A DNA stretch of 13,114 bases from Candidatus Nitrosopumilus sp. (GTDB lineage: Archaea > Thermoproteota > Nitrososphaeria > Nitrososphaerales > Nitrosopumilaceae): positions 1-13,114 of the forward strand of contig JAOTUX010000010.1 in NCBI GenBank assembly GCA_029863665.1, in the 5' to 3' direction. Under the pieces are notes generated by a model. That model ran no database searches. It was not told the origin of the DNA and saw nothing but the letters and a program-made list of their open reading frames with translations. The translations under genes and the position numbers were made by a program. Of this stretch, positions 1 to 7,966 are shown in pieces (the first letter of the stretch is position 1; the number at the start of each line of letters is the position of its first letter).

Positions 1-107
1 CTATTGCAAAAACTGCTGATGCAGAGATTGCAAGATTGGGAGAAGAAAGAATAATTGTTGCTCCATCAAATATAAAGATCTGGAAGCCCGAATACGATCT
101 AAAATAA
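1..107 (+). CDS. 3' end of an unidentified gene (partial)
   Basis: An open frame enters from the left edge (first full codon at base 3) and stops at a TAA at 105-107, giving the last 34 residues of a protein that ends in WKPEYDLK. The frame is open throughout and has the low-GC codon use of the neighbouring genes, so it is probably a real C-terminus. Too little remains to name the product. It converges on the aCPSF1 gene on the other strand, and the two coding ends overlap by nine bases (99-107). Confidence 0.6.
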   Translation, partial: IAKTADAEIARLGEERIIVAPSNIKIWKPEYDLK

Positions 108-2039
108 TTTAATAGCTTCTTGGATTTGAGGGTAATGAGCAGGTACTTTATACATTCGTCTAATATTCATAGCAAGGTTTTCTGATTTTTTGCGTTCTCC
201 ATGATTAACTAAAACTCGACGAAGTTTTGGTCTTAGTCTTTGTACAAATGACATTAGTTGGTTATAATCACTATGACCACTGAATCCATCAAGTTTTTCA
301 ACACCGCAATTGATAGAAACAACTTCAACTTTACCTTCTTTTCCTAGCATGGATACTTGTTTAGAACCATCAAGAACTCTTCTTCCCAAAGTCCCATTAA
401 CTTGATAAGAAACAAACAATACTTTGCTCTTTTTGTCAGGTGCAATATTTTTGAAGTATTCTAAAACAGGTCCACCTTCCAACATTCCAGATGTAGCTAA
501 GATAATACATGGAGAATTTTCTCTCATAGGTTCTTCTCTAGCGTCTGCATGTTCAATATTGGTAAAGTATTCAGAATCAAATGGATTATCATCTGTCTCT
601 AAGATTTTTTGTTTAAGTTCTCTTGCAAGATATTCAGGATACGACTCATGTATAGCTGATGCCTCAGAGATCATTCCTTCAGTAAAAACTGGTGCTTCAA
701 TCATTTCACCTGATTTCATGTAGTGATCAATCACCATCATGATTTCTTGTGCACGACCAACTGCAGGGATAGGTATTAGGACTTTACCTCCATCTGCTAA
801 AGTATTGTTAACTGCATTAATGAAAGCAGATTCTACTTCTTGTCTACTTGGTTGAATATCTTCTTTGAGACCGTAGGTACTCTCAATCAATAATGTTTCC
901 ACTCTAGGGAAATTCCAACTAGCAGCTTCAAACAAAATACTTTTTCCAAATTTAATATCACCTGAATAAACAAAGTTATGATCACCATTTCCAATATGAA
1001 AATGGCATAAAGCAGATCCTAAAATATGACCTGCATTTGCAAGAACCAATTTAATATCAGAAGAAATATCTGTTACAGTTCCATATGGTAATGTAATTGT
1101 CTGTCGCATAATTTGTTTTACGTCTCGTTCAGAGTAAATTGGAGTTCTACCTTGTGCAGTGGCTACTTTAATTGCATCTAGTTGAATTAGGTTCATCATT
1201 GGGAGTGTTGGTTCAGTACAGTAGATTGGACCTTTATAGCCATATTTACATAAAGTTGGTAAGAATCCAGTATGATCTAAATGTGCATGTCCAATGACTA
1301 TGGCATCAAGTTCATCTAGTGTTAAATTTAGAGAATCTAATCTTGGGAATGCATCCATTGGAGAACGTGCACCAGGATTAATTCCACAATCTATGAGGAT
1401 TTTGCTTTCAGGAGTGGATAGTAATAATGAAGATCTTCCTACTTGACCAAATCCACCAAGAGTATAAAGAGAAACCTCAGTTCTTTGAGATAGTCTAGGT
1501 CTAAAGATTTCATCGCCTACTTGTTTAAGCTGCTTACTTCTCTCAGAGGAAGATTGTTTTAGAGTTGCATTGATTGTTTGAATAGTACGTGAAGGTATTG
1601 TTGTAGCCTTTCTAATACGTAATCTCCAACCTATTTTCTCAGTAATTTCAGCATGATTGAATTCCTTTGCATTTTTTTGTAGTAACCAAGGTCTTTTTGC
1701 TTCAACTGAAACTTCACCAGTAGCAGTGTCAAAAATAGTTCCTTGTAGATTTGCTTCTTTTGGAACACATTCTGAAAGAATTCGTCTAGCCTCATCTTCT
1801 GGTTTTCTAATTGATTCATCAGTTCTTACAACAATTCTTTTTTTGATTACATTAACTAGATTTGATATAGTTTCATTGTTTTCCATGAGATAACGAGGGG
1901 CATTAGTGTAAAGGGCAATTCTAGGTCCTTCATATTCTATTTTTGTAACATTTGCATCTTTGGGTATACTTTGCAGTATGGTGGCCATTATATTTTGGCT
2001 GCTAGGAGGTAATTCTTTTTGTGGTTGTTTTCTTTGCAT
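99..2039 (-). CDS. fttA: Archaeal CPSF1 (KH / metallo-beta-lactamase / beta-CASP ribonuclease, FttA)
   Basis: Archaeal homologue of the eukaryotic CPSF73 pre-mRNA 3'-end nuclease. In other archaea this family cleaves RNA and terminates transcription at U-rich 3' ends. Using the ATG at 2039 (646 residues), an N-terminal KH region covers roughly residues 15-150. The metallo-beta-lactamase/beta-CASP core follows, with HAHLDH at 251-256 and further likely metal ligands H338, D361, GHSD (H589, D591) and H613 in VNHGE. All expected catalytic residues are present, so it should be an active zinc nuclease. An upstream in-frame ATG at 2078 would give 659 residues but overlaps psmB by 32 bases and has no ribosome site. 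The 2039 ATG lies seven bases after the psmB stop and is preceded by GTGAT, which could pair with the 16S rRNA 3' end. It is probably co-transcribed with psmB. Confidence 0.93.
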   Translation of the reverse strand: MQRKQPQKELPPSSQNIMATILQSIPKDANVTKIEYEGPRIALYTNAPRYLMENNETISNLVNVIKKRIVVRTDESIRKPEDEARRILSECVPKEANLQGTIFDTATGEVSVEAKRPWLLQKNAKEFNHAEITEKIGWRLRIRKATTIPSRTIQTINATLKQSSSERSKQLKQVGDEIFRPRLSQRTEVSLYTLGGFGQVGRSSLLLSTPESKILIDCGINPGARSPMDAFPRLDSLNLTLDELDAIVIGHAHLDHTGFLPTLCKYGYKGPIYCTEPTLPMMNLIQLDAIKVATAQGRTPIYSERDVKQIMRQTITLPYGTVTDISSDIKLVLANAGHILGSALCHFHIGNGDHNFVYSGDIKFGKSILFEAASWNFPRVETLLIESTYGLKEDIQPSRQEVESAFINAVNNTLADGGKVLIPIPAVGRAQEIMMVIDHYMKSGEMIEAPVFTEGMISEASAIHESYPEYLARELKQKILETDDNPFDSEYFTNIEHADAREEPMRENSPCIILATSGMLEGGPVLEYFKNIAPDKKSKVLFVSYQVNGTLGRRVLDGSKQVSMLGKEGKVEVVSINCGVEKLDGFSGHSDYNQLMSFVQRLRPKLRRVLVNHGERKKSENLAMNIRRMYKVPAHYPQIQEAIKLF

Positions 2040-2046
2040 TAAATCA

Positions 2047-2688
2047 CTAAAGTTCGATGACTGCTTTCTTTTGTTCATCGGTCAAAAGGCGGAATCCATC
2101 TTTATCCATTATTGCGACATTTATTCCATCGCCGGTACCAATGTTTCTAACTATTGCGGATTTGACAGCTCGTAGAGCTATTTTTTTTGCTTCTTCAACT
2201 GTAAGGTCTTCCCTATATTCTTCTTCAAGTAAACCATAAGCTACTGGTGAGCCGCTACCAGTTGTAACATATGATTTTTCTTCAACTGAACCAAACATAT
2301 CAATATTAAATAATGCCGGTCCGTTTACGTCATACCCACCAACTAGAATATCTGCCATGAATGGGTAACCTCTATTTTGATGAAATATCAATGAGCAAAG
2401 TCTTGCAAGTGAATGAATTGAAATTGGATCTTGTTTTTCAACTCTATGAAGATTAGAATGATAACGTAAAATATCAACAATATTTTGTGCGTCAGCAACA
2501 CCTCCAGCCAAGGTTAGTCCTGCATGTAAGTCAATTTTTTGAATTTTCATAGTATTGTTATTTGCAATAAAATAGCCAGCACTGGCTCTCATATCAGCAC
2601 ATAATACGACACCGTCTCTAGCTTTGATACCTACAGTGGTAGTCCCGTGCAAAATTTTTTCTTCAACATTGTTTGACAAAAAATACAC
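2047..2688 (-). CDS. psmB: Proteasome beta subunit (catalytic), GTG start
   Basis: Catalytic subunit of the archaeal 20S proteasome, the barrel protease of the cytosol. The 213-residue product has a 15-residue propeptide ending in HG, and autocleavage would expose the nucleophile Thr16 of the TTTVGI motif. In mature numbering the family's Asp17 and Lys33 are D32 and K48 here, exactly in register. GSGS and GTGDGINVA match the later active-site segments. This is therefore a self-processing active beta subunit and not an inactive paralogue. Translation starts at GTG 2688. The TATA-like box at 2720-2729 lies about 36 bases upstream, preceded on this strand by an A-rich BRE-like stretch. The gene is followed directly by the aCPSF1 gene in an apparent operon and is divergent from egsA. 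Confidence 0.96.
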   Translation of the reverse strand: MYFLSNNVEEKILHGTTTVGIKARDGVVLCADMRASAGYFIANNNTMKIQKIDLHAGLTLAGGVADAQNIVDILRYHSNLHRVEKQDPISIHSLARLCSLIFHQNRGYPFMADILVGGYDVNGPALFNIDMFGSVEEKSYVTTGSGSPVAYGLLEEEYREDLTVEEAKKIALRAVKSAIVRNIGTGDGINVAIMDKDGFRLLTDEQKKAVIEL

Positions 2689-2719
2689 CTATTAAGATAA
2701 AGTATGTGGCATGTCACCC

Positions 2720-2729
2720 TTTTAAATAA
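2720..2729. promoter_or_regulatory. Shared divergent TATA box for psmB and egsA
   Basis: The 68-base gap between two divergent starts contains one good TATA-like element, TTTTAAATAA, with a palindromic TTTAAA core at 2721-2726. Its centre is 35.5 bases from the psmB GTG and 33.5 from the egsA ATG, so either direction would give a short leader. The A-rich flank on the egsA side (BRE position for minus-strand transcription) suggests psmB is the stronger direction. Assigned by position and composition only. Confidence 0.55.
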
Positions 2730-2756
2730 CTTTTTGATCCCTTCAAATCATAAATA

Positions 2757-3821
2757 ATGACAAAAAATCAGGATCACATGAAATCACACATAATGGAATT
2801 GCCAAGACTTATTGAAATTGGTGAGAAGAATATTGAGGATTTTGGAAGGTTTTTGAATTCATTAAGCAAACCCAAAAAAGTCTCTTTAATATCAGGAATA
2901 AATGTTCAAAAAAATTTAAGGCAAAAAATTGAAGAATCATTAGAATTAAGAAAAATTGATTTTATTTGGCACATATCAAAAGATAATCAAATTAGATCAT
3001 TAAATCAGATTCAAAAAGATGTTCAAGAAGATGATTCAGATTTGATTGTAGGTATAGGAGGGGGTCGTTCTGTAGATACAGCAAAATTAATTTCATATAA
3101 TTTAGGTAAACCATTTGTAAGCTTACCGACTGCGGCTTCTCATGATGGAATGGCAAGTCCATTTGTTTCTATAAAAAGTGACAAACCTCATTCAATTGTA
3201 GCATCTGCACCAATGGGTGTTTTTGTAGATATTGATGTGATCAAAAAGGCTCCAACAAAGCTACTAGCAAGTGGATGTGGGGATCTTATTGCAAATATTA
3301 TCGCAGTAGAAGATTGGAAATTGGGTCATAAAAAAAAGAATGAATACTATGGAAGATATGCAGCAGACTTAGCTATGATGAGTGCCAAAATAGTTATGGA
3401 AAATTCTTCTGAATTTGCAGAAAAAGGATTAGATGCAAGAGTAATTGTAGAAGGTTTGATTAGTGCAGGGGTAGCATCATGTATTGCTGGAAGTAGTAGG
3501 CCATGTTCTGGTGCAGAGCATCTTTTTTCTCACGCACTAGACAAAATTGCTCCAGGTGTTGGATTACATGGGGAAAAATGTGGTATTGGTTCCATAATGA
3601 TGGCAAAATTACAAGGGCAGGATTGGGAAAAAATTGCTAAGACATTAAAAGATGTGGGAGCACCAACAACTGCAAAACAAATTGGTCTAAATCCAGACGA
3701 AATAATTAAAGCATTAACTATCGCACAAGAATTAAGACCAGAAAGATATACTATTCTAAAAGAAATTAAAATGATTGAAGAGACAGCATTAGATCTTGCA
3801 AAGAGTACTAAAATAATTTAA
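2757..3821 (+). CDS. egsA: sn-glycerol-1-phosphate dehydrogenase
   Basis: Reduces dihydroxyacetone phosphate to sn-glycerol-1-phosphate with NAD(P)H, which sets the stereochemistry of archaeal membrane lipids. The 354-residue protein shows the iron/zinc alcohol dehydrogenase-like fold: a dinucleotide-binding GIGGGRSVDTAK segment near residues 100-111, then LPTAASHDGMASP, which is typical of this enzyme. Probable metal ligands, by family comparison, are D176 (GCGDLIAN), H255 (GAEHLFSH) and H271 (GLHGEKCG). Length is normal for the archaeal enzyme. ATG 2757 lies about 33 bases after the shared TATA element, so the leader is short. The gene converges on the FKBP gene, and their stop codons share the bases TTAA at 3818-3821. 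Confidence 0.95.
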   Translation: MTKNQDHMKSHIMELPRLIEIGEKNIEDFGRFLNSLSKPKKVSLISGINVQKNLRQKIEESLELRKIDFIWHISKDNQIRSLNQIQKDVQEDDSDLIVGIGGGRSVDTAKLISYNLGKPFVSLPTAASHDGMASPFVSIKSDKPHSIVASAPMGVFVDIDVIKKAPTKLLASGCGDLIANIIAVEDWKLGHKKKNEYYGRYAADLAMMSAKIVMENSSEFAEKGLDARVIVEGLISAGVASCIAGSSRPCSGAEHLFSHALDKIAPGVGLHGEKCGIGSIMMAKLQGQDWEKIAKTLKDVGAPTTAKQIGLNPDEIIKALTIAQELRPERYTILKEIKMIEETALDLAKSTKII

Positions 3822-4564
3822 GCAGTTTTTTGTTCAGGTGTTGTTTCTTTTATTTCAGATTTTTTGTCTGAGGATTGTTTGTTAACATGCGTTTCAACAA
3901 AACTAACTTTTTCCAAAGTTGGAACAAATTTGAAAATATCTAATTGAATAAAATGTTTCATTATTTGCAATCCATCAGCACGCAGAATTTCATCTGGAAT
4001 CGTAACACTAACTTCTTTATCCTTTAAATCAAAGGCAATTTTTGAATCTTCTACAGGTAATCTATTTTTCAGAATTCCATCTACCTTGTCACCCGGGGAA
4101 TCAAGAGATTTGACTACATTTACATCAAATAGAATTGTTTTACCTGCATATCTATGATTATAATCTATTTGAACTCTACCAGAACCAATAAAACGAATAA
4201 TTCCTCTTTTATTATCAACCTCGATTGTGTCGCCCACTGAGACTTTTTCTGCATCTTCTCCTAACTTTCTAATAGGAATCATTCTAACTTTTCCAGAATC
4301 TCGCTCACCAAAACCTTTGTCAGGTGTTACTTCAACTGTTAATTTGTCACCAACAGATGTTTTTGTCAAAGCTTCATCTAATCCTTTAAGAACAGGATAA
4401 GAAACTTCACCAATAGAAATTAGTTTAGGTTGGTATTTGAGACTTTGTTCATAAATAGAATGTTTTTTTGCATCTTCTTCAATAGTAGTATCAAATATCT
4501 CATCACTGTCTTTTACCCTTGCAGTGTAATCTGCTAGAATTAATGATCCTTTATCGAAAGTCAA
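3818..4564 (-). CDS. SlyD-like FKBP-type peptidyl-prolyl isomerase, TTG start
   Basis: A predicted cytosolic protein-folding enzyme and chaperone of the archaeal long FKBP group (248 residues). The N-terminal FKBP half has VLKGLDEAL and VTPDKGFGERD. An insert-in-flap domain follows around residues 90-160, with the signature YNHRYAGKTILFDV that corresponds to the NHPLAGK motif of SlyD proteins. A C-terminal domain (about 165-225), like that of long archaeal FKBPs, precedes a lysine- and glutamate-rich tail. The start is a TTG: a stop lies eight codons upstream in frame, there is no intervening ATG, and a TATA-like box at 4586-4594 sits about 26 bases before it, fitting a leaderless transcript. 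No transmembrane segment or signal peptide is seen. Confidence 0.9.
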   Translation of the reverse strand: MTFDKGSLILADYTARVKDSDEIFDTTIEEDAKKHSIYEQSLKYQPKLISIGEVSYPVLKGLDEALTKTSVGDKLTVEVTPDKGFGERDSGKVRMIPIRKLGEDAEKVSVGDTIEVDNKRGIIRFIGSGRVQIDYNHRYAGKTILFDVNVVKSLDSPGDKVDGILKNRLPVEDSKIAFDLKDKEVSVTIPDEILRADGLQIMKHFIQLDIFKFVPTLEKVSFVETHVNKQSSDKKSEIKETTPEQKTA

Positions 4565-4585
4565 TGTGATCGGTCTCGAATTTCC

Positions 4586-4594
4586 TTATATTAA
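4586..4594 (-). promoter_or_regulatory. TATA box of the FKBP gene
   Basis: On the minus strand the sequence reads TTAATATAA, centred about 26 bases before the TTG at 4564. That is the spacing expected between an archaeal TATA box and a start site lying on the initiation codon, so the FKBP mRNA is probably leaderless. Confidence 0.5.
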
Positions 4595-4680
4595 GTTAAA
4601 CTTTGTCAATCTTCAAATCACAACCAAGGAATTTGAAAATAGACTATAACCCACTGAAGCAATTCAAACCTGCGTTAATA

Positions 4681-4695
4681 CAAAAAATTGATTTT
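4681..4695 (-). terminator. Possible T-tract terminator after the aminotransferase gene
   Basis: Downstream of the minus-strand aminotransferase stop, the transcript strand runs through TTAAAAATCAATTTTTTG, a short T-rich tract without an obvious hairpin. Archaeal termination commonly uses such tracts. The rest of the 151-base gap 4565-4715 holds the FKBP promoter and no further gene that I can see. Confidence 0.3.
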
Positions 4696-4715
4696 TAACG
4701 TCACATTATTACGGT

Positions 4716-5861
4716 TTAGATGGTTTGTAGTTTTTCTTCTGCAGTTTTGAGTCCTGCTTGAACATCAGTATCATATCCCATCATTGCCAAAGTAGATGAA
4801 ATTGCTGAGATAGTTCTCATAACATGATACGGACTAACTTCTCCCATACATCCAACTCTGAATACTTTACCTTTAAGATTTCCAAATCCTCCTGCCACTA
4901 AAACTTTGAATTTATCTGCTAGCGTACTTCTGAAAATTTTATCTTCAAGACCATCCAAATAATTTAACGCAACAATTGAAATTGAACGATCTTCTTCTTT
5001 TGCAAATGGAGTTAAACCAATTGCACTTAATCCAGAGTATAATGCATCAGAACAAATCTTGTGACGTCTAAAGACATTTTGTAGTCCTTCTTCTAATAAT
5101 ATTGATAATGCCTCTCTGTATGCATAAAGCAAAGGCAATGCAGGAGTAAAAGGAGTATGTTTTGATTCTTCATAATATTTGAAGTATCTTGCTAAATTGA
5201 AGTACATCGTTGATGGAGGATTTTCTATCATGTATTTTTTGGCTTTAGCACTTACAGATATTGGAGAAATACCTGGGGGTGCAGCAATTGCTTTTTGTGC
5301 ACCAGTCATACATACATCAATATTCCATTTGTCCACTGGAAGTTCAGCACCACCAAGCAGAGAAACAGAATCTACAACATAGAATGCATCATTTCTAGAT
5401 GTCAAGTCAGATACTTTATCAAGATAATTTACCATTGTTCCAGTAGAAGTTTCGTTGTGAACAACATAGAATGCTTTAACATCTTTGTTGTTATCAAATG
5501 CCTCTTTTACTTGTTCAAATGTTGCATTTTGTCCCGGTGGAGTTTCAAGTTTGACAACATTAGCTCCTTGGCCTTCAATGAGTTGTGATAGTCTATTGCT
5601 GAATTCTCCATTTACAGGAATAATGATTTTATCATCTTTTTTAACTAAATTTACTACACCTGCTTCCACAGCACCTGTACCAGATGCAGATAAAGCTACA
5701 ATATCATTTTGTGTTTGAAATACTTGTTGAGTTTTGTCAACAACGTCTGTGTATAATTCAACAAAATCATCACTTCGATGATTAATCATGGGTGCAAGCA
5801 TGGCTCTCATGACTCTATTAGGTACATTTGTTGGACCTGGAAGCATTGAAAGATATTCCAT
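4716..5861 (-). CDS. Class V (alanine/serine-glyoxylate type) aminotransferase
   Basis: A PLP-dependent aminotransferase of the alanine-glyoxylate / serine-pyruvate family, 381 residues, normal length. It begins MEYLSMLPGPTNVP, a typical start for the family. A substrate/cofactor loop SASGTGAVEAG lies near residue 58. D164 in VVDSVS should contact the PLP pyridine nitrogen, and K190 in TGAQKAIAAPPG should form the Schiff base. The exact donor and acceptor pair (alanine, serine or aspartate with glyoxylate or pyruvate) cannot be read from the sequence. The start ATG 5861 is preceded by a TATA-like box (5894-5902) giving a leader of about ten bases. That box overlaps the stop codon of nadM upstream, so the gene has its own promoter although it could also receive nadM read-through. 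Confidence 0.92.
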   Translation of the reverse strand: MEYLSMLPGPTNVPNRVMRAMLAPMINHRSDDFVELYTDVVDKTQQVFQTQNDIVALSASGTGAVEAGVVNLVKKDDKIIIPVNGEFSNRLSQLIEGQGANVVKLETPPGQNATFEQVKEAFDNNKDVKAFYVVHNETSTGTMVNYLDKVSDLTSRNDAFYVVDSVSLLGGAELPVDKWNIDVCMTGAQKAIAAPPGISPISVSAKAKKYMIENPPSTMYFNLARYFKYYEESKHTPFTPALPLLYAYREALSILLEEGLQNVFRRHKICSDALYSGLSAIGLTPFAKEEDRSISIVALNYLDGLEDKIFRSTLADKFKVLVAGGFGNLKGKVFRVGCMGEVSPYHVMRTISAISSTLAMMGYDTDVQAGLKTAEEKLQTI

Positions 5862-5893
5862 GTGTTATCTACATCTCAGTACAATATGGGGTT

Positions 5894-5902
5894 TATTTAT
5901 AA
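5894..5902 (-). promoter_or_regulatory. TATA box of the aminotransferase gene
   Basis: Reads TTATAAATA on the minus strand, centred about 36 bases before ATG 5861. It sits immediately downstream of, and touching, the nadM stop codon (5903-5905), which packs the promoter into the gene boundary. Confidence 0.5.
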
Positions 5903-6397
5903 TTAGAGATTTTTTAAACGCTCTTTGACATTAGTGTTAGTCAAAAAATTTTTTGTGCCTTCAGGTACAAGATGATTCCATTTTTGATTGGAAATAATTA
6001 GATCACGAACATTAGTTCCAGATAATACATCTCTTTTCACAAAAGGGATAGAAATTACTTGAATATTTCTTTTTGAATACAGGTGTTTTGTTAGTTCATC
6101 ATTTGAAAAAATTATATCAAATTTTGGAACAATTGTATCTATTTTTTCAATCCATCTGATATGGTCATCTAAATCTGGAATAAAATAAATTGTAATTCTC
6201 TCTTTCATTGAATTGTTAATGGATGATAGAATCATTTTTTTTCGTTGTTCCGCAGTAAATGGATTGTTTTTTTCAATGGGTTTGTTAGAACTGCCTAAAC
6301 CTACCCATAATTTTTCAACTTTTGATAGTGCAAATTGTAATGCTTCTAGATGTCCTAAATGAAATGGTTGAAACCTTCCTATCAATAATCCATTCAT
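5903..6397 (-). CDS. nadM: Nicotinamide-nucleotide adenylyltransferase (archaeal type)
   Basis: Makes NAD from nicotinamide mononucleotide and ATP in the cytosol. The 164-residue product opens with GRFQPFHLGH (residues 7-16), the nucleotidyltransferase HxGH signature of archaeal NadM. It also carries the C-terminal ATP-binding motif SGTNVRDLI near residue 128. Length matches the archaeal family (about 165-180). ATG 6397 lies about 26 bases from the centre of a TATA-like palindrome at 6419-6428, so the mRNA is probably leaderless. It is divergent from rtcA. Confidence 0.94.
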   Translation of the reverse strand: MNGLLIGRFQPFHLGHLEALQFALSKVEKLWVGLGSSNKPIEKNNPFTAEQRKKMILSSINNSMKERITIYFIPDLDDHIRWIEKIDTIVPKFDIIFSNDELTKHLYSKRNIQVISIPFVKRDVLSGTNVRDLIISNQKWNHLVPEGTKNFLTNTNVKERLKNL

Positions 6398-6418
6398 ACA
6401 AAAATATAGAAAATTTTG

Positions 6419-6428
6419 TTTTAAAAAA
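6419..6428. promoter_or_regulatory. Shared divergent TATA-like element for nadM and rtcA
   Basis: The 62-base gap between nadM and rtcA contains TTTTAAAAAA with a palindromic TTTTAAAA core. The centre is 25.5 bases from the nadM ATG (leaderless spacing) and 37.5 bases from the rtcA ATG (leader of about ten bases). No better TATA candidate is seen for either gene, so one TBP site may serve both directions. Confidence 0.5.
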
Positions 6429-6459
6429 CTATCATAAAGAGTTGTAATTAGAAAAAATC

Positions 6460-7485
6460 ATGGATTTTCTAAAAATTAATGGAGGATATGGAGAGGGTGG
6501 GGGACAAATAATTCGTTCTGCAATTACTCTTTCATGTATTACAAAACAACCAGTTCATTTAGAAAACATAAGAAAAAATAGAAAAGTTCCAGGATTAAGA
6601 CCACAACATCTTACAACGATAACAATTCTTCAAAAAATTGCAAATGCCAAAGTAGTTGGAGCGGAGATTGGGTCCACTGATTTAAAATTTATTCCAGGTA
6701 ATATTGAAAATTCAGAGTTAGTTGAAGATGTAGGGACGGCTGGAAGTATTTCTTTAATTTTACAAGTTTTAATTCCCGTAGTAGCAATTTCTCAAAAAAA
6801 ACTTAATTTAACAATTAAAGGCGGAACAGATGTTCTTTGGAGTCCATCTATTGATTATACTCAACATGTATTAGGAGAAGCATATTCTAGAATGGGAATA
6901 AAATTTTCACTAGAATTAAGTAAACGTGGTTATTATCCAAAAGGGTGTGGAGAAGTTAATTTACATGTATATCCATCTCGTGTAAAATCAATTTCATTTT
7001 CAAAAAGAAATACTAATCACGTAAAATTAATTTGTACATTTTCCAAACTTCCAATAGAGAAAATTAAAAAAGAGGTTGAAGAGATTAAAAATAGATTATC
7101 TAGAGAGAATTTCATTGTTGAGACAGAAATTAAAAATGAAGAGGCAATAGATTCTGGAGCATCTTTGTTAATTTCTAGCATTGGTGAAAATTCAATAGTA
7201 GGGATTGATGCACTGTTTAATAAAAAAACACAAAGTTTTGATTTAGATCTTAATGAATTTATTAAAAATCCACTAGGAATAGATAGTAATTTAGCAGATA
7301 TGCTTGTGGTGCCTGCAAGTTTAGCTCATGAAAAAACAACATTTCAAGTTAAAGAAATTACAAAACATTTGGAGACAAATTTGTTTGTGACATCAAAAAT
7401 TACTGGTTGTAAGTACGGAATTGGGAGATTAGTTAATGGGTTTGAAGTAATTATTGATGGAATATCATACTCCAGCGTCAAGTAA
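6460..7485 (+). CDS. rtcA: RNA 3'-terminal phosphate cyclase
   Basis: Converts RNA 3'-phosphate ends to 2',3'-cyclic phosphates using ATP through an enzyme-adenylate on histidine. The 341-residue protein starts with the glycine-rich segment GGYGEGGGQIIRSAITLS (residues 8-25), followed by the conserved RKVPGLRPQHLTTI. H303 in the motif TKHLETNLFV aligns with the adenylated histidine of bacterial RtcA (H309), and the preceding LADMLVVPASLA segment also fits. It looks catalytically complete. Its last 21 bases overlap the 3' end of the convergent CopD-like gene, so the two mRNAs must be complementary there. No rtcB or rtcR neighbour is present in the window. Confidence 0.94.
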   Translation: MDFLKINGGYGEGGGQIIRSAITLSCITKQPVHLENIRKNRKVPGLRPQHLTTITILQKIANAKVVGAEIGSTDLKFIPGNIENSELVEDVGTAGSISLILQVLIPVVAISQKKLNLTIKGGTDVLWSPSIDYTQHVLGEAYSRMGIKFSLELSKRGYYPKGCGEVNLHVYPSRVKSISFSKRNTNHVKLICTFSKLPIEKIKKEVEEIKNRLSRENFIVETEIKNEEAIDSGASLLISSIGENSIVGIDALFNKKTQSFDLDLNEFIKNPLGIDSNLADMLVVPASLAHEKTTFQVKEITKHLETNLFVTSKITGCKYGIGRLVNGFEVIIDGISYSSVK

Positions 7486-7962
7486 AGATGCAAAGAATAG
7501 AATTGCAATAGATAACACAACGGTGATTTCCCCCAGAATAATGATTTTTTTTCGTAATTTTTGAATTTGAGATTCTGACATTTGCTTTGATATAATATTG
7601 TCTTCAATATCCTTACGAATAACTCTAACGTGTATTGCATATGTAATAATTAACGCAATAACAAGAATTATCTTGACAGTTAGAAATACTCCATAGCTTG
7701 TTGCAACAAGAAGATTGGGATTGCCAATTAACATATGTGAACTATACAATCCAGTTGCCATTAGAATAATCAATGATGGAACAGCAATTTTGTTAAATCG
7801 TCTTCCGACACGAATCATTATTTGCATTCTTTCTTCAAGGGAATTAGTCATTGTTTTTAGAAGTGGTGAAAATACAATTCCAATGAAAAGTGAGCCTCCT
7901 ACCCAAATTGCAGCTGAAACAAGATGAATCCAAGTGAGAATTGCTTGTTCTAGAGCAGTCAT
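7465..7962 (-). CDS. Four-helix membrane protein, CopD-like
   Basis: A 165-residue integral membrane protein with four hydrophobic segments at about 8-32, 55-78, 88-112 and 138-162. The first carries TWIHLVSAAIWVGG, resembling the HxxxAxxWxGG start of the CopD (copper resistance D) family. H13 and a later histidine in ITYAIHVRVI could bind heme or copper, but this is inference. Full bacterial CopD proteins are longer; this resembles the short stand-alone archaeal form. ATG 7962 lies beneath a perfect inverted repeat (7967-7992) that covers the presumed promoter. The 3' end overlaps rtcA by 21 bases. Copper handling would suit an ammonia oxidiser, but nothing in the sequence proves the ligand. 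Confidence 0.8.
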   Translation of the reverse strand: MTALEQAILTWIHLVSAAIWVGGSLFIGIVFSPLLKTMTNSLEERMQIMIRVGRRFNKIAVPSLIILMATGLYSSHMLIGNPNLLVATSYGVFLTVKIILVIALIITYAIHVRVIRKDIEDNIISKQMSESQIQKLRKKIIILGEITVVLSIAILFFASLLDAGV

Positions 7963-7966
7963 ATAA

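Noticed and set aside
424..723. 99-residue plus-strand open frame
   Set aside because: Lies wholly antisense to the strongly conserved aCPSF1 gene and has no recognisable motif.
5179..5718. Three overlapping plus-strand open frames
   Set aside because: All are antisense to the conserved aminotransferase gene; the protein match on the minus strand explains the sequence.
6460..7485. Suspected loss of the RtcA catalytic histidine at SNLADML
   Set aside because: That position is not the nucleophile; the adenylated histidine corresponds to H303 in TKHLETN, which is present.
7344..7640. 98-residue minus-strand open frame
   Set aside because: Overlaps the CopD-like gene in another frame and the rtcA end; low-complexity translation with no start signals.
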